Notes: generated by a model not told the origin, from the letters alone. 34,384 bases of DNA from Lingula anatina (GCF_001039355.2 NW_019776095.1:76600-110983); one strand, 5' to 3'; positions 17,801-28,344 are shown, counted from the stretch's first letter. Numbers and translations are program-made.

Positions 17801-19827
17801 AGCTGTGTTCCCATAGCATGTGGTTTTCCTTCTAATAGTTTCCATTTGAAATTGGCAGAGGAAGGACCGTATGTCTACAGTCAGAATGCGACGTTTTCTT
17901 GCATTCCTGGATATCATTTTGGTGGATATGACGTCAACGCGTCGTTTACGACACAATGTTTTTCGACTGATACTCTGGAACCACCAATACCTGACTGCAT
18001 CAGAAGACCTTGTGCCTTACCTGATTTAGATGAAAGCGTGACAGCAAACAGAAGTACTGAACTATTCTTTATGGACTTAGTTTTGTTTAGCTGCAGACAG
18101 GGGTTGTTTTTTGTAGACGGTGCTGCAAACAAATCCCTGAAGTGCGATGAAACAGGAGGATTTGGACATGATTCTCTCGTTTGTGATGGTACGTTCTTCA
18201 AACAATATTCGAAAGTTGTTAACAGTATTGTATGTTCAACACCGTTATGCATGTCTAACTGCTGCATGGTAATGCGTACTGAGTATTCTCGATACATTAA
18301 ATATATGAAGACGTATGCCCTTTACGTACAATTGGGAATTTTAGCAGTTCTTTTTTATCGCCGTGGTACACTCCTTCCAAGGCCGTTTGGAAATTAACAA
18401 TGTATGGATCTATCTTCCTATTCAATATTCCTTATTTTTCCTTATTTTTATCATTTTAAATGCACCGGTCTTCATTACAAGATTTGCTCAAATGGAGTAA
18501 AGGGTATAAATCTGTTTCATAGATAGTAATTTTACGTGTATTCATGTGAATTTCTTGTGATTAAGGGGGACATGCAAAAATCTTAAGGGAAACGGAAAGT
18601 CTTTCTATATCGATTTCTAACATCTATCGTGTTCAAGTAAAGGACTTTTACGCACGATCATCTTGAAAAACAATTTGGGAAAATGCAAAAATTGGGCGTA
18701 AAATTTCAGAACTTAATGTTTGAATTATTATGAAACAAAAAATGAAATTAATATGAAGATAAGTAACACATCTTTTTTGTAAAGAAATAAATGGAAATTG
18801 TGGGCCACACAATTTTTTAGAAAATAATCATTTTGTATAAATACAACAAAAGCCTTAAACTGTCTTTCATAATGAATGAATTATTAATTCTTTTCAGTCA
18901 TTCAAAAGAGAGAAGTCACACCAGAAGCACTGACAGGTAATGATAGGAGAACGGCGATAAAGTTATTGGGGCGATATGTGTTCAGTAAAAGAGCAAAGCC
19001 GAATGCATGTACTTACATGAATGGAATACAGAACAAATAACTAACTGACATGTAATATTTAATGAAAACAGATTTTTTTATGAATCCATCTGTAATGTTT
19101 ATTTGGTCTCTGTAATGTTTGTTAGGACAAGTACCTGTGGCTGTAGCCATCAGTGGCTGGATATCTACAGCGGTGGTTCTGATCTTTATGGTAGTCGTTA
19201 TCGTTGTCATAAAAAGGTCAGTTGGACACAGCAATAGTTTTTTGACAGCTAGGAGTTGCAATTAACCGTGGACTATCTAAAATGGGATTTCAGCGATTTT
19301 ATTGAAAATATTGCTTGAAATATTAAGGATACTGCATTACACAAATAACAGTGTATATCCAAAATTCTAAAATATAAAGCTTAAGATCAGAGTGCAAGGC
19401 ATTTTTGTAATAATAAATAAACAGATTATGTTTAATAAAAGATATCTAGAATTTATTCTTAGCTAAGGATGATCTTATTTAAGTATACATGATATTGTTT
19501 TTTACAGCTCTTTAACGTTTTTGGGTAATAATTAAGAATTATAATTGTTGAATTTCGTTTGAATTTAGAAGACGGAATCCCACTTCTCAGCCGTTTGCTG
19601 ATACAGATCACAGCGACACCTCTGGCTTGAACCAAAACAGTTTGAATCCGCCAGGCAGTGCTGCTAGGGATCACGAGTATATGTCACTGGTGGCCAACAA
19701 TATGGCAACGGATAACAACGTGGCTGAATATGCTAACGTCAATGACAGCGCATATACTGATCTTGGCATGCCAGCAAACGAAAGTAGTCAACGACAACCA
19801 TCAGTCGCTGATATATATCAGAACTAG
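14770..19827 (+). CDS. Receptor copy B: CCP-PAN-EGF-CCP4 type I membrane receptor with ITIM/Grb2-like tail; one in-frame stop
   Basis: Nine exons: 14770-14861 (signal peptide, ATG at 14786), 15118-15297 (CCP1), 15787-16008 (PAN), 16546-16674 (EGF), 17186-17365 (CCP2), 17625-18188 (CCP3-5), 18898-18936 (13-codon linker), 19126-19216 (TM), 19569-19827 (tail). The lengths sum to 1740 nt, exactly 580 codons with the stop, which supports the model. Signal peptide residues 1-25, TM about 470-492, tail about 75 residues with EYMSL, EYANV, SAYTDL and IYQN. One defect is visible: TAA at 17642-17644, seven codons into the CCP3-5 exon. No alternative acceptor nearby restores frame, but the exon is phase 1-1 and its omission would keep the frame. 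Probably a cell-surface recognition receptor; ligand unknown. It is divergent to A and convergent with C. Confidence 0.8.
15118..15297 (+). CDS. Copy B exon 2: CCP1 (sushi)
   Basis: 180 nt, phase 1-1, acceptor ATTTAAG, donor GTGAGT. CVVPNVPHSTRSP, VTVTYTCVTPSY, LTITCTDRED, PPVCG. Confidence 0.85.
15787..16008 (+). CDS. Copy B exon 3: PAN/apple-like domain
   Basis: 222 nt, acceptor TGTTTCAG, donor GTAAGA, phase 1-1. YVLYVYEN, then HCLQACNDDPACDAVDWDGN and CWFH ... SCSG ... KECPG: six cysteines. Confidence 0.85.
16206..16492. mobile_element. MITE in the PAN-EGF intron of copy B
   Basis: About 287 bp with long imperfect inverted termini: CGCATTAAGAACAGATGAT ... GGACTAACTGAT ... ATATGGCCGA ... 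AAAAGCGATGC on the left, and the reverse complement of this order on the right. No coding capacity; no clear target duplication. Confidence 0.7.
16546..16674 (+). CDS. Copy B exon 4: EGF-like domain
   Basis: 129 nt, acceptor CCCATAG, donor GTAATT (weak), phase 1-1. NPSYNCPCSTGGTC ... ECVCNLGRTGDQC. Confidence 0.8.
17186..17365 (+). CDS. Copy B exon 5: CCP2 (sushi)
   Basis: 180 nt, acceptor TTTTAG, donor GTAAGT, phase 1-1. LKCTTPTFRN, VTYTCNSGYQLS, FTLTCS ... GEFEGE ... KTC. Three codons shorter than in copies A and C. Confidence 0.8.
17625..18188 (+). pseudogene. Copy B exon 6: CCP3-CCP4-CCP5 with in-frame TAA
   Basis: 564 nt, phase 1-1. Reads TCEFL, then TAA (17642-17644), then continues in the same frame through VTYTCTAGFQF, LPSC, IACGFP ... 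PDC, RPCALP ... SLVCDG. The frame is otherwise open across 188 codons, so this is a single nonsense change beside a small length difference from copy C (6 nt longer). Confidence 0.75.
18898..18936 (+). CDS. Copy B exon 7: 13-codon juxtamembrane mini-exon
   Basis: Acceptor CTTTTCAG, 39 nt, donor GTAATG, phase 1-1: VIQKREVTPEALT. Inclusion or skipping both keep frame. No equivalent was recognised in copies A and C. Confidence 0.6.
19126..19216 (+). CDS. Copy B exon 8: transmembrane segment
   Basis: Acceptor TTTGTTAG, donor GTCAGT. Encodes QVPVAVAISGWI then STAVVLIFMVVVIVVI and KR: a single helix with basic stop-transfer, completed by RRN in the next exon. Confidence 0.8.
19569..19827 (+). CDS. 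Copy B exon 9: cytoplasmic tail
   Basis: Acceptor GAATTTAG, stop TAG at 19825-19827. One tyrosine module: DHEYMSL, AEYANVNDS, SAYTDL, ending DIYQN. The copy A tyrosine in SSELYQN is asparagine here (SGLNQN), so one potential docking site is absent. Confidence 0.85.
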
Positions 19828-19908
19828 GTGTAACTTATTCAAGTTCCAGTGCGGAATGATAAGGGACTAAACTGCGTCAAATCATACTTAATTAACTGTG
19901 AAGTTCAC

Positions 19909-20063
19909 GGCATAACACAGAGCTTCCAGAGGGTCCCCGTGGCACAGGAACAAGTGTCATGCACCAGGGCGACCCCGAAGTAGATAGGCCTTATCATGAG
20001 CCCACTTGTACAGGTTAGCCCCACCCTAGATTCTGGCCCACTTACGCCACGCTAATCTTACTG
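19909..20063 (+). other. Conserved 3' UTR segment of receptor copy B
   Basis: Begins GGCATAACACAGAGC and ends CTTACGCCACGCTAATC, matching the minus-strand segment after the copy A stop codon. Confidence 0.65.
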
Positions 20064-20424
20064 TAGAGCGAATTCTCCCTTACACGGACAGTTTAATTTC
20101 ATCACAAAAACAAAACAAACCGCTAAAAAATTATTATATTATACTAACATATTTTGGCAAATGCGAACCCCGTCATGCGTAAAAGGTACTTAAAACTTAC
20201 GATTCACAGTCGACCTATTTGCAAAGGCATTTTCATTTGATGTTTTCACCGTTGGAGGACTTTTAACATATTCAAATTCTTTGGGTTTAATCGAGCATGT
20301 GCGTTAAAATGTTTCAAATCCTTCAAAGCACACGCATGAAAATCCTAAACTGTTTGAGTGAGTAAAGGAGGTTACAAAAATTTGTTTCAGAGTCACACTT
20401 CAAATTGTATCTCATTTGTCTTAC

Positions 20425-20640
20425 ACCCCATTTCCATAGATTAGATCGACCTACTTTAGAACGACCTAACTCCCTGGGGGTTCACGCTAAATAGCTGTCA
20501 GCCGGGCGGACACGAAAGTTAATTACCCATTTACAGCTTGTAGTAGGCGGGACAGACATTTAAGTCGGATTATCTGAAAGTAATCTAGTGAGACTCCCCG
20601 TGGGGATAGATCGATCTAAAATCTATGGGAATAGAGCCTT
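20425..20640. mobile_element. Inverted-repeat MITE, family 2, copy 2
   Basis: Arms TTTCCATAGATTAGATCGAC and GATCGATCTAAAATCTATGG are inverted. Internal GGGGGTTCACGCTAAAT and GGGGATAGATCGATC resemble the 12141-12341 element. Termini approximate. Confidence 0.65.
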
Positions 20641-21496
20641 AGACATGTCTTTTTCCACTAACAGTCGAATTGCACTCATGCAACAAAGAAGTTTCAAGTG
20701 TTTTTATTAATTTTTGTTAGACAACATGCCGCTAAATTTTAATTTATTTGTGGAATGTTTCATGTTATTTACATACGTGTTTTGCTTTTAGCTTCCATTG
20801 GCATAATATATATCTCCGATTTGTTGTGTAATACTGTGCATCAGTACAAAATATCACAATACTCATTTTCATCTGAGGTAAAGGTAGTAGTGAATTTAGC
20901 ATAGAGACTAATGTTGTCATTTATACCCGGTCTATTCCACCTATAAGTCACCTACCAAGTATACTTTAATTTTATTAGAAACAATCACTAAATGAGGAAA
21001 AATTAAAATATTTGACTACTAATAGGGAATCTATGATCATGTACAATCACCATACAACATGTTTAGGGGTGAAGAAAGTTTCAATAAAGTCATCACAGCT
21101 CAGTTTTTATGGCTATCTATTAGTCTAAATCCCTTGAACACCACAAAATTATATTTAAGAGCTTATTTATATACAAAAGTACATAACCATATCTGAACAA
21201 GGACGTTTTCAGGTTATTGTCCATTTGTAATTTCGAATTTTAGTGTCCACATACATCATTGTTGATAAAAACGGATTTACGCTGTAAGCAAACTTTGGAT
21301 ACAGAACTAAATAGGTTTACATAAGTTTACCAGAAAGTGCTTCTCAGCTGAACTTTACATTATGAAGAGCATTTTGTATGGTGGAGCAAATCACCATAAT
21401 AGGCATTTTTGTCCCAACATACTACTAACGCAAGCATTGAGATAAACAGATTTCCAAATATGAAACATAAAGGACCGCAACTGGTCTAAAATGAAA

Positions 21497-22019
21497 TTAC
21501 ACCGACGAATTATAAATGCCGTTTTCAACTGACTCAACATACGCATGGCCCATGTTGTCAACGCCTCCTGTTTCATAAATATCATTTTCAACAAACTCCA
21601 CGTCATCAGCATCATCAGTACACTGGGCATAGCCTCCATTTTGAAACTGCCCTGCAAGTTCATAGGTGCTACTACAATCCTGTCTTGAAACGGAAGATGC
21701 CTCGGCGGAAGGTTTGCTGACATATTCAAATGCATCGTCTGGATAGCTTACAGGGGTATTTTGTTGCTTCTTGCCTTTTTTGGTCTTTTTGGATTTGTCT
21801 GGCACGGCATATAGATCCTGTACATCAGAGGCCTGGTTTTCGTTATTAGAATTCTGTCTCATATTATTTGACTGATCGTACCGTTCTGCCATTGGACATT
21901 CTTTTTCTAATTCGTAGGGATTTGTGTCAACATAAGTGTTGGATGATGTGTACATCGTTTTGCTGAGCTCTCCGTTGTTTGGAACATTAATATCTTCGTT
22001 AGAGTTTGGCATCTGTTTC
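21497..22019 (-). CDS. Copy C exon 8: divergent tyrosine-rich cytoplasmic tail
   Basis: Acceptor CGTTTTAG; RKQMPNSNED ... to NSSV plus stop. Tyrosine contexts include NTYVDT, NPYELE, DLYAVPDKSKK, FEYVSKP, STYELAG, DIYETG, AYVESV and GIYNSS, with a lysine-rich patch KSKKTKKGKK. None of the A/B module (EYMSL, YVNV, SxYTxL) is present. The first three residues (RKQ) match copy A, so homology stops just after the splice junction. Confidence 0.85.
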
Positions 22020-22366
22020 CTAAAACGAAAACGTTCCGTTTACTAGTCAGTGCGTTAGCAGACAAATGAATTAAATAAAAAAGATGCTGAAAAATCCCCA
22101 AGTGAGTAATGTATTGCTCATTAGCTAGTCGGTTAAATAATCAAACTATAAAAGCAAGAATAAAAGTATTTAAACATGTGAACACTGTCCCACATTTCCT
22201 AAAAACCGACAATTTAATTCACCGCGATGAAACCACATTTATGAGCAAATTGTATCACATGCACGAAAGTAGATGATAAATGTTATTTGCATATTTGTGT
22301 AACGTGAAATACTTCATTTTTACAGAAATCAAATAAAACATCTCATTATAGTTGGTTGCCACTTAC

Positions 22367-22502
22367 CGTCTACGTTTGACGAATACAACAACTATAATAA
22401 CAAGTAATATCACCACTATCGCTCCAGTAACGCCCACACCAACACTGACACCAATATTAGGGTCTGTGGATGCTGCTTGGGAACCAGCCCCAGGCAACAC
22501 CG
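22367..22502 (-). CDS. Copy C exon 7: stalk and transmembrane segment
   Basis: Acceptor TCATTCAG; AVLPGAGSQAASTDPN stalk, then GVSVGVGVTGAIVVILLVII, VVVFVKRR. It contains the 16 bp that copy A lacks. Confidence 0.85.
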
Positions 22503-22957
22503 CTGAATGATAAAAATGAAATAGGTTAGCTTTAACAATTTTATATGCTCCACTAGATAGCAAAGTTTCTTTGTAAGTAAATTCAGCCCTAATTTTGCCT
22601 GAAAATAGGTTAACCATATTACAATAATTTCCTGACACCTTTACAGTAGCATATAATATTTCATATGTATTCACGACTACTTTTGAAACTTTCGAAAAGG
22701 ATGCATAAATCAACTCTGCGACCATTTTTAAATACCTTTCCATCTCTGCACACAAAACCTGTATTAAAAGTGCGTAAAGGCCATGAGCAAACAATATTTA
22801 AAAGAAAAGTACTAAAGTACTGTACTAGATCATATACCGTTCCCCCAGTTACAGATAATTACAGTGTATTTCAGCTGACGGGATTTGGGCTTAATACTCT
22901 GATTCTCAGGGTGCTAGATGTAGTGCTTACTTCACAAATACTCCTTAAAATTCATAC

Positions 22958-23515
22958 CTGTACAACTCAGAGAGTCCACCCCAAATCCACCGGTTTCATC
23001 ACACGTCAACGTTACACTGGTATTACCATCTGGGAACCTTAATCCTTTCATGCATTTGAATTCAACTGATGTCATAAAGAACAGATTCGTACTATTAGAA
23101 GTTGTAACTGTATTGTTTAAATGAGGTAAAGTACACGTTCTTTTTATGCAGTCAGGTATTGGCGGTTCCAGAGTTTCAGTCGCAATGCATTGTGACGTAA
23201 ATGACGCGTCGACGTCATAATCAGCGAAATGATATCCAGGAATGCAAGAAAAAGTCATATTCTGTTTGTAATTATATGTTCCTTCTACTGCCTTCAACTT
23301 GAATTTATTGATAGGAAAGCCACACAATATACGAATGCAGCTAGGTAAACTCTGATCAAATGTTCCATCGGCTTGGCAAGTTAGGTTCTTTACTGCTGAC
23401 GTATCGTTGAACTGGAAACCAATATCGCATGTATATGTGACAGTTTGTCCCTCATAGGCAACGGAACGCTGTGTTACCTGCCTAAGGTAATCATCTACAG
23501 GAAAGTCACAGGTTC
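22958..23515 (-). CDS. Copy C exon 6: CCP3-CCP4-CCP5, intact
   Basis: 558 nt, 186 codons, phase 1-1, acceptor CTTCCAG, donor GTATGA. TCDFPVDDYLRQVTQRS, VTYTCDIGFQF ... LPSC, ILCGFP ... PDC, RTCTLP ... SLSCTG. It serves as the reference for the defects in A and B. Confidence 0.85.
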
Positions 23516-23950
23516 CTGGAAGTTGAGTAATTTTTTTCATTATCTACATTTATTCAAGTTTGTAATATTTTATGATGTTGTTATACGACAGGTAAAATGC
23601 CGACAAACTGCAATATCTCATCCAATTAGGCCATTTACACTTAACAGTTTAAATACGATCTCCCTTTTAATTCTTTCGTGCATGTATTGGCGCGTCCCTA
23701 TCATCAAATTTTACAGAAATGAAATAAAACAACTCGATATGGTTTGGTGCCACTTACCGTATATGTTTGATGAAACCATTTTGACAACGAGTAATATCAG
23801 CACTGTCGCTCCACTTACCCAATAAAACTAGAATAATTACTGAGGCATAATCCTATCAAGGTTTCACCTGCAGCCGACTGACTATTTCATATATGAATCT
23901 CAGTTTGTTCTTATCTTTCTATCTTGATATCATTTTGATATCAGACTTAC

Positions 23951-24057
23951 TGTTGCATATTTTGCTCTCCCCTTCAAACGTTCCCCTAGGACCGCAAGTC
24001 AGTGTGAAACTGGAACCAGAACCATCGCTGAGTTGATACCCACTGTTGCAAGTATAA
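23951..24057 (-). pseudogene. Copy C exon 5, 3' part: CCP2 after the insertion
   Basis: Resumes TYTCNSGYQLS, FTLTCGPRGTFEGE, KIC and ends at a GTAAGT donor in phase 1. Together with 28260-28344 it forms one sushi exon. Confidence 0.8.
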
Positions 24058-24086
24058 CAGTCTGTCCGCAGATCTGGCATATCAAT

Positions 24087-24122
24087 GCGTAGGCGGTGAT
24101 CATTACAAAAACACCTACGCGC
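24087..24122. repeat. Small hairpin near the left end of the insertion
   Basis: GCGTAGGCG ... CACCTACGCGC form an imperfect stem; subterminal position. Confidence 0.45.
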
Positions 24123-24743
24123 TTGCACAAAATAGTCCGCGACGTGTGTTTCGCGCCATGTTTTCCAAAATCCGAAGTTGTTATATAAATCCATGTAGCT
24201 CTGTGAATAACTCATTATTCAGCTTGAAACTTTCAAAAAATAAAATTTAAAACATGATGTAAACGCACAATGTAAAATGAACATTTCAATTTCCACGAAA
24301 GCCTTGTATCAGTTGTCTAAAAATAGCACACGCATTTTTCTCAAGAAGATCGTGTAATTTTGTACCCTAAAATGAAATGATTGTAGAAAAAATGGACAAA
24401 GCTACTTTATTGATATTACAACGATTTATGCAACTACATGTGCTGGAATTGAGCCAAAAAGAATAAAAAATTTGTACAACCGTCCTTTTTTGTGAAATCC
24501 CTATTTTAGTGCGAAGTATGTAGGTCAGTCGAAACTGGGACTGTAACGTTACACTGAGCAAGTGACTCGAAAGCGATTTTCTCGGCAAATCTTGCATTTC
24601 CGTTGAAAAAAATTAATGTTCAGCTTTTCAAGTGTAAAATTATAGTATACAGTGTGTCACTGTCATAGTGAGAGTTGTTATGGAAAATAATACGTGAAAA
24701 AAACGCCATCGGTGCTGCAGATCTGCCATAACATGGTTTTAGA

Positions 24744-24803
24744 ATGGAAAAAACTCTGACGTTTGCCTTTCAAGTTGCAAAGCTTTGGGTTTGCAGACTA
24801 AAA
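24744..24803 (+). other. Possible short coding exon inside the insertion
   Basis: ATG then MEKTLTFAFQ ... WVCRLK to a good GTGAGT donor, phase 1. It might be the first exon of the element gene, spliced towards 25752 after a TTTTTAACAG acceptor. Weak evidence: no domain. Confidence 0.25.
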
Positions 24804-25434
24804 GGTGAGTCTTTTTTGCATTCACTAAGTTTCATATAAGTGCCGAAATGTATAGAAATGATTTTGGAGTAACCTCCCTTCGCATAGTTTAGATGCACTT
24901 GTTGACGTTCAGTACCAGTGAAATGTTATATTTTGTTGCAAAATTAAGTTATAGTTGTACTTTGTTTACATACAATGTGTAGGCCTACTAGCACACCTTT
25001 ATCCGTTCTATTTCCTTTATGGAGTTGGAATCTAGACATTTTCGAAATAGGGAGTGTGTCAATACACACCTGTTAACTAGCACATTGCGCAATCAGCATT
25101 ACAGGTGTACTAATGGTCTTTCTTGGGCAGGTTTCAAAGTTGTTTTACATTAAGTTTTAATATTGTGCTTTTTAAAACAATTTTCTCAATTTATCTGAAG
25201 TTGTTGGTAGTAAAAAAGTCTTCAAATTTAACAAGTTAAAAAATCGTTTGTCAAGGCAGAGCCACACTTTATGACCAATATATGCACACTTTAAATTTAT
25301 GACCTATGCATTGTGCTTTTTCAGTTAGTGAAATGTTGACAGCATACCTATCCCTGCCTAAGCTATAGCATGAGAATGGACTTGATGGCAAGAAATGATG
25401 AAAAGATACCAGTTAGACAAAGCAGAAAGTAATT

Positions 25435-25436
<2 letters not shown>

Positions 25437-25507
<71 letters not shown>
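25437..25507. repeat. (TA)n microsatellite
   Basis: About 35 TA units inside the insertion. Confidence 0.95.
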
Positions 25508-25508
<1 letters not shown>

Positions 25509-25761
25509 CCAATACTTCTGTATTTTTTATAACTGGCCTATTACTAGTAGTAGGACAAAGGAATTATTATTACTAAATAGTATGGTAAGAAATTACTTTG
25601 ATAAACAACTGGTGTGAGACTGACAATGAGGTGAGTTTTTTTTTTAATCTATAGATTTTTCATTAAATTTCTGTTTTTATCTGCTTTGTATAAATTTCTT
25701 GTTTCTACATGTATGATTTTATCATTTTATTATATTATATTTATTTTTAACAGATTCCCGA

Positions 25762-26270
25762 ATTTCATATCAGCTGACAATAAGGGAAGAGGTGTTCTGG
25801 TCAAGACCAGGGAGAATTATTTTCCATACGATTTTGTTTGATGGTGCTGTTGATGCAGGTGTGACTGAACAAGAGATGATGTTTTGTAGAGTCTTGGATA
25901 TTGTTTTCCCTAGAAACCTTTCTCATAGCAGACAAGTTCTGGAACATTATTTTCTTCAAGTATTATACAGGATGGGTTTTGACTCAAAAGACTTCCAGTG
26001 AGAGTGGCCTGTCTTTAAAGAGCACATAGGTGGCATGTTTTTAGTGAATAAAAGTAAAGATATGTGTACTGATTTGTTTCAAGGCTGGGAGACCACACAA
26101 AAAGATTAGAATACATACAATATAATGCTAATTGAAATTGCCTTGTTCAGCCTGTCCACTTCTCAGGTGGAGAGAGGATACAGTGCTCTCAAAAGAATTG
26201 AATCTTTCTGGAGGTCAAGTTTTGGGAATATTATGCTTAAGTTAACAAAATTTTGACAGCAGTTTTATAG
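25762..26270 (+). pseudogene. Decayed hAT-like transposase fragment
   Basis: Reads ISYQLTIREEVFWSRPGR ... YRMGFDSKDFQ, then TGA at 25999-26001, continuing EWPVFKEHIGG in the same frame. After a frame change near 26100 it reads ALFSLSTSQVERGYSALKRI and WRSS, which resembles the hAT C-terminal dimerisation region (S..VERGFSALK.I). Internal stops and the frame change show decay. Confidence 0.5.
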
Positions 26271-28259
26271 GGGCCACGTTTTGATGATCATTTAGTCAAA
26301 GAATCTATCAACTAAGTGGCAGGGTGGCACTCTGGGAAATCGGCCCAATTTTGAACTTGAAAATTGATTTTGTTTTCTGATTGCCATATCCAGGTAAATG
26401 ACCTGGCCATTGAAGATTCTAAGGAAATAAAAAAAAAATTGAAACACACTCGTATACTGAATTATTTTTTATTTTTAATGCACTTAACTTTGATATGTAT
26501 TTAATTACAAATTATGTTCAATAATTTTCAGCTGGGGATGATCTTAATTATATGTCAGTTTTGGCTAAAGTAATATTCATAAATTGCTGGGGCAGGTGCT
26601 TCTCCTGCCCTCAGAATAGACATATCAAGTTGGCCAACGAGTTTATTGGAGCCTTGTTAACTGCTTTAATTTAAAAGGCAAAAGGTTTAAAAAAACATTC
26701 AAAAAGTTCAGTGCATATTCATGAGGCTGAGTGAACATTTCCCAGGGACAGTGCTTTAAGGACATGAGTTTTAAATGTTTACTTAGTTTTGTTTATCACA
26801 CAGATTTCAAAAGTTTGCACTTTTAAAAAGAGAAAGGTAAATTTTAAATAGATTAGGGATATTTTTTCAAATAACAATTGGAAGGGTCTTATTTTGAATA
26901 GTAAAATATGTAAGAGACAAAAATAGTACTAGTACATAGAAATAAATCTTGAGCAGTAAAATAAGAGAACAAGGCAGAAGTGCAGATCTTAATATAATGA
27001 ATAAACCAGTGTTGAATGATTTTTTTTTTATCAAAACCCTTTCAGGCTTTAAAAAATACAACCTGACCAAAGGCCAGTACTTCATTGTAAATATGTAGAC
27101 TATCCAATTAAAAAAAAATCTTGTTTTATTTATAACTAGATCTAGCAATATCTTTCTATATTGGTCAAAATTCACACTGGATTTCTTGTGGAGTGAATCA
27201 TAACTATGCAATTTTTAATGTTTTAAGAATGAAGCATATTACTCTTGGAATATTTCTGATGTTAGATGTACAGCACTTGGTCGTATTTTAATTTTATTGT
27301 AACTTTTTTGATCTGATATTCAGAATATTTAAAAAAACTTGTAGTCTTGCCAAGTCGGGTCGTGCTTCAGGTTGGTCACGTGACGCTATAAATTATGATG
27401 AAAATAGGGTTCCATTTTTGTCGTCGTTTTGGAGATGCACTAATTTCCCCACACAAAATGGGTGAAAATTGTAAGAGACATACCTTATGATATATCATTT
27501 GAAAGTTTATGATCTTATCTTTCTGCAGGATGTAATTGTTTGAAAGTATTTTGCGTTTCCTGCGATACATAATCACAGTAATCTACTGCACTTGAAAAAA
27601 TCAATTTTGCCGACTTTTACACCGACTTCACGGGAATATGAACACCTTGCCAACGAGTTGGGACACAAACGCAACATGTGTTTCATATCAACACAAAGAG
27701 CATTTGTTTATCTTTAAGAATATATATATAACGCTGGTGATATCAACATTGTAGCAATTTTGTTTAAATTGAAACACCCAAGTGTCACACGCTTCAAAAA
27801 TGCGAGTGCTTGGCGTCGAGTTCACCTCTCGCTAAAAAAAATGGACAAAGCTGAATTTTCAATATATATATACTGCCAGAGACCCAGTTTAACCAGCTTT
27901 CATGATTTAGCTTTTAAAACTTTGTACAATTTAAACTTCTTATAGAGATCTTCAAATAGAAAATTTCGGACACCTGAAACGGGGCACCATTTGCAATCAC
28001 CCGCGTGGAAAAATCTTCCATTTTACCGTTTTGTATCTATTTTTTATGACAACTAACCTTAAAATTCCGAATCCCTAGATATTCCCGCTTCTTTTTATAT
28101 ACCTATCGTTTAATCACATCAACTGTTGACAAAACTACACATGAAAATACGAAGACCTCAAAAGTCGTCCATTTTCACTCGATTTTGCTGAAAGTAGTGC
28201 GAAAATGGCCGTCGCTTCAGACAGTGTGCACGCGCAGCTCGGAATCTGCGGACAGACTG

Positions 28260-28344
28260 TAAGTAACAGTGCTATTAAATCTGTAACCTCCAGGTACCGG
28301 AGAGGGAGCTGCATTGGTAATAGTTGGGGCATTGCATTCCACAT
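28260..28344 (-). pseudogene. Copy C exon 5, 5' part: CCP2 interrupted by insertion
   Basis: Acceptor TTTTTAG, then DVECNAPTITN ... YRFNSTVTY, stopping in mid-domain at the element terminus. Confidence 0.8.

Larger units (their letters stand above)
19828..21496. other. Intergenic region between convergent copies B and C
   Basis: Holds the copy B 3' UTR segment (19909-20063) and a MITE (20425-20640). From 20641 to 21496 I see no gene or repeat I can name. Confidence 0.6.
24058..28259. mobile_element. 4202-bp inserted element with 16-bp terminal inverted repeats and TAA target duplication
   Basis: Left end CAGTCTGTCCGCAGAT (24058-24073) is the exact reverse complement of the right end (28244-28259). 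TAA flanks both sides (24055-24057, 28260-28262), and removing one copy restores a 189-nt exon in frame. Inside are a decayed hAT-like coding remnant (25762-26270), a long TA tract and no intact transposase. A 3-bp TWA duplication fits PIF/Harbinger, but the termini are not diagnostic; other superfamilies with 2-3 bp duplications are possible. Confidence 0.85.

Noticed and set aside
17914-18297. 127-codon minus-strand ORF
   Set aside because: Antisense shadow of the CCP3-5 exon.
22363-22794. 143-codon minus-strand ORF as one exon
   Set aside because: Its start lies in an intron; only the part from 22502 onwards follows a splice acceptor and matches the other transmembrane exons.
26867-27211. 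114-codon minus-strand ORF with hydrophobic residues
   Set aside because: AT-rich sequence inside the inserted element gives chance F/L/I-rich frames; no recognisable motif.
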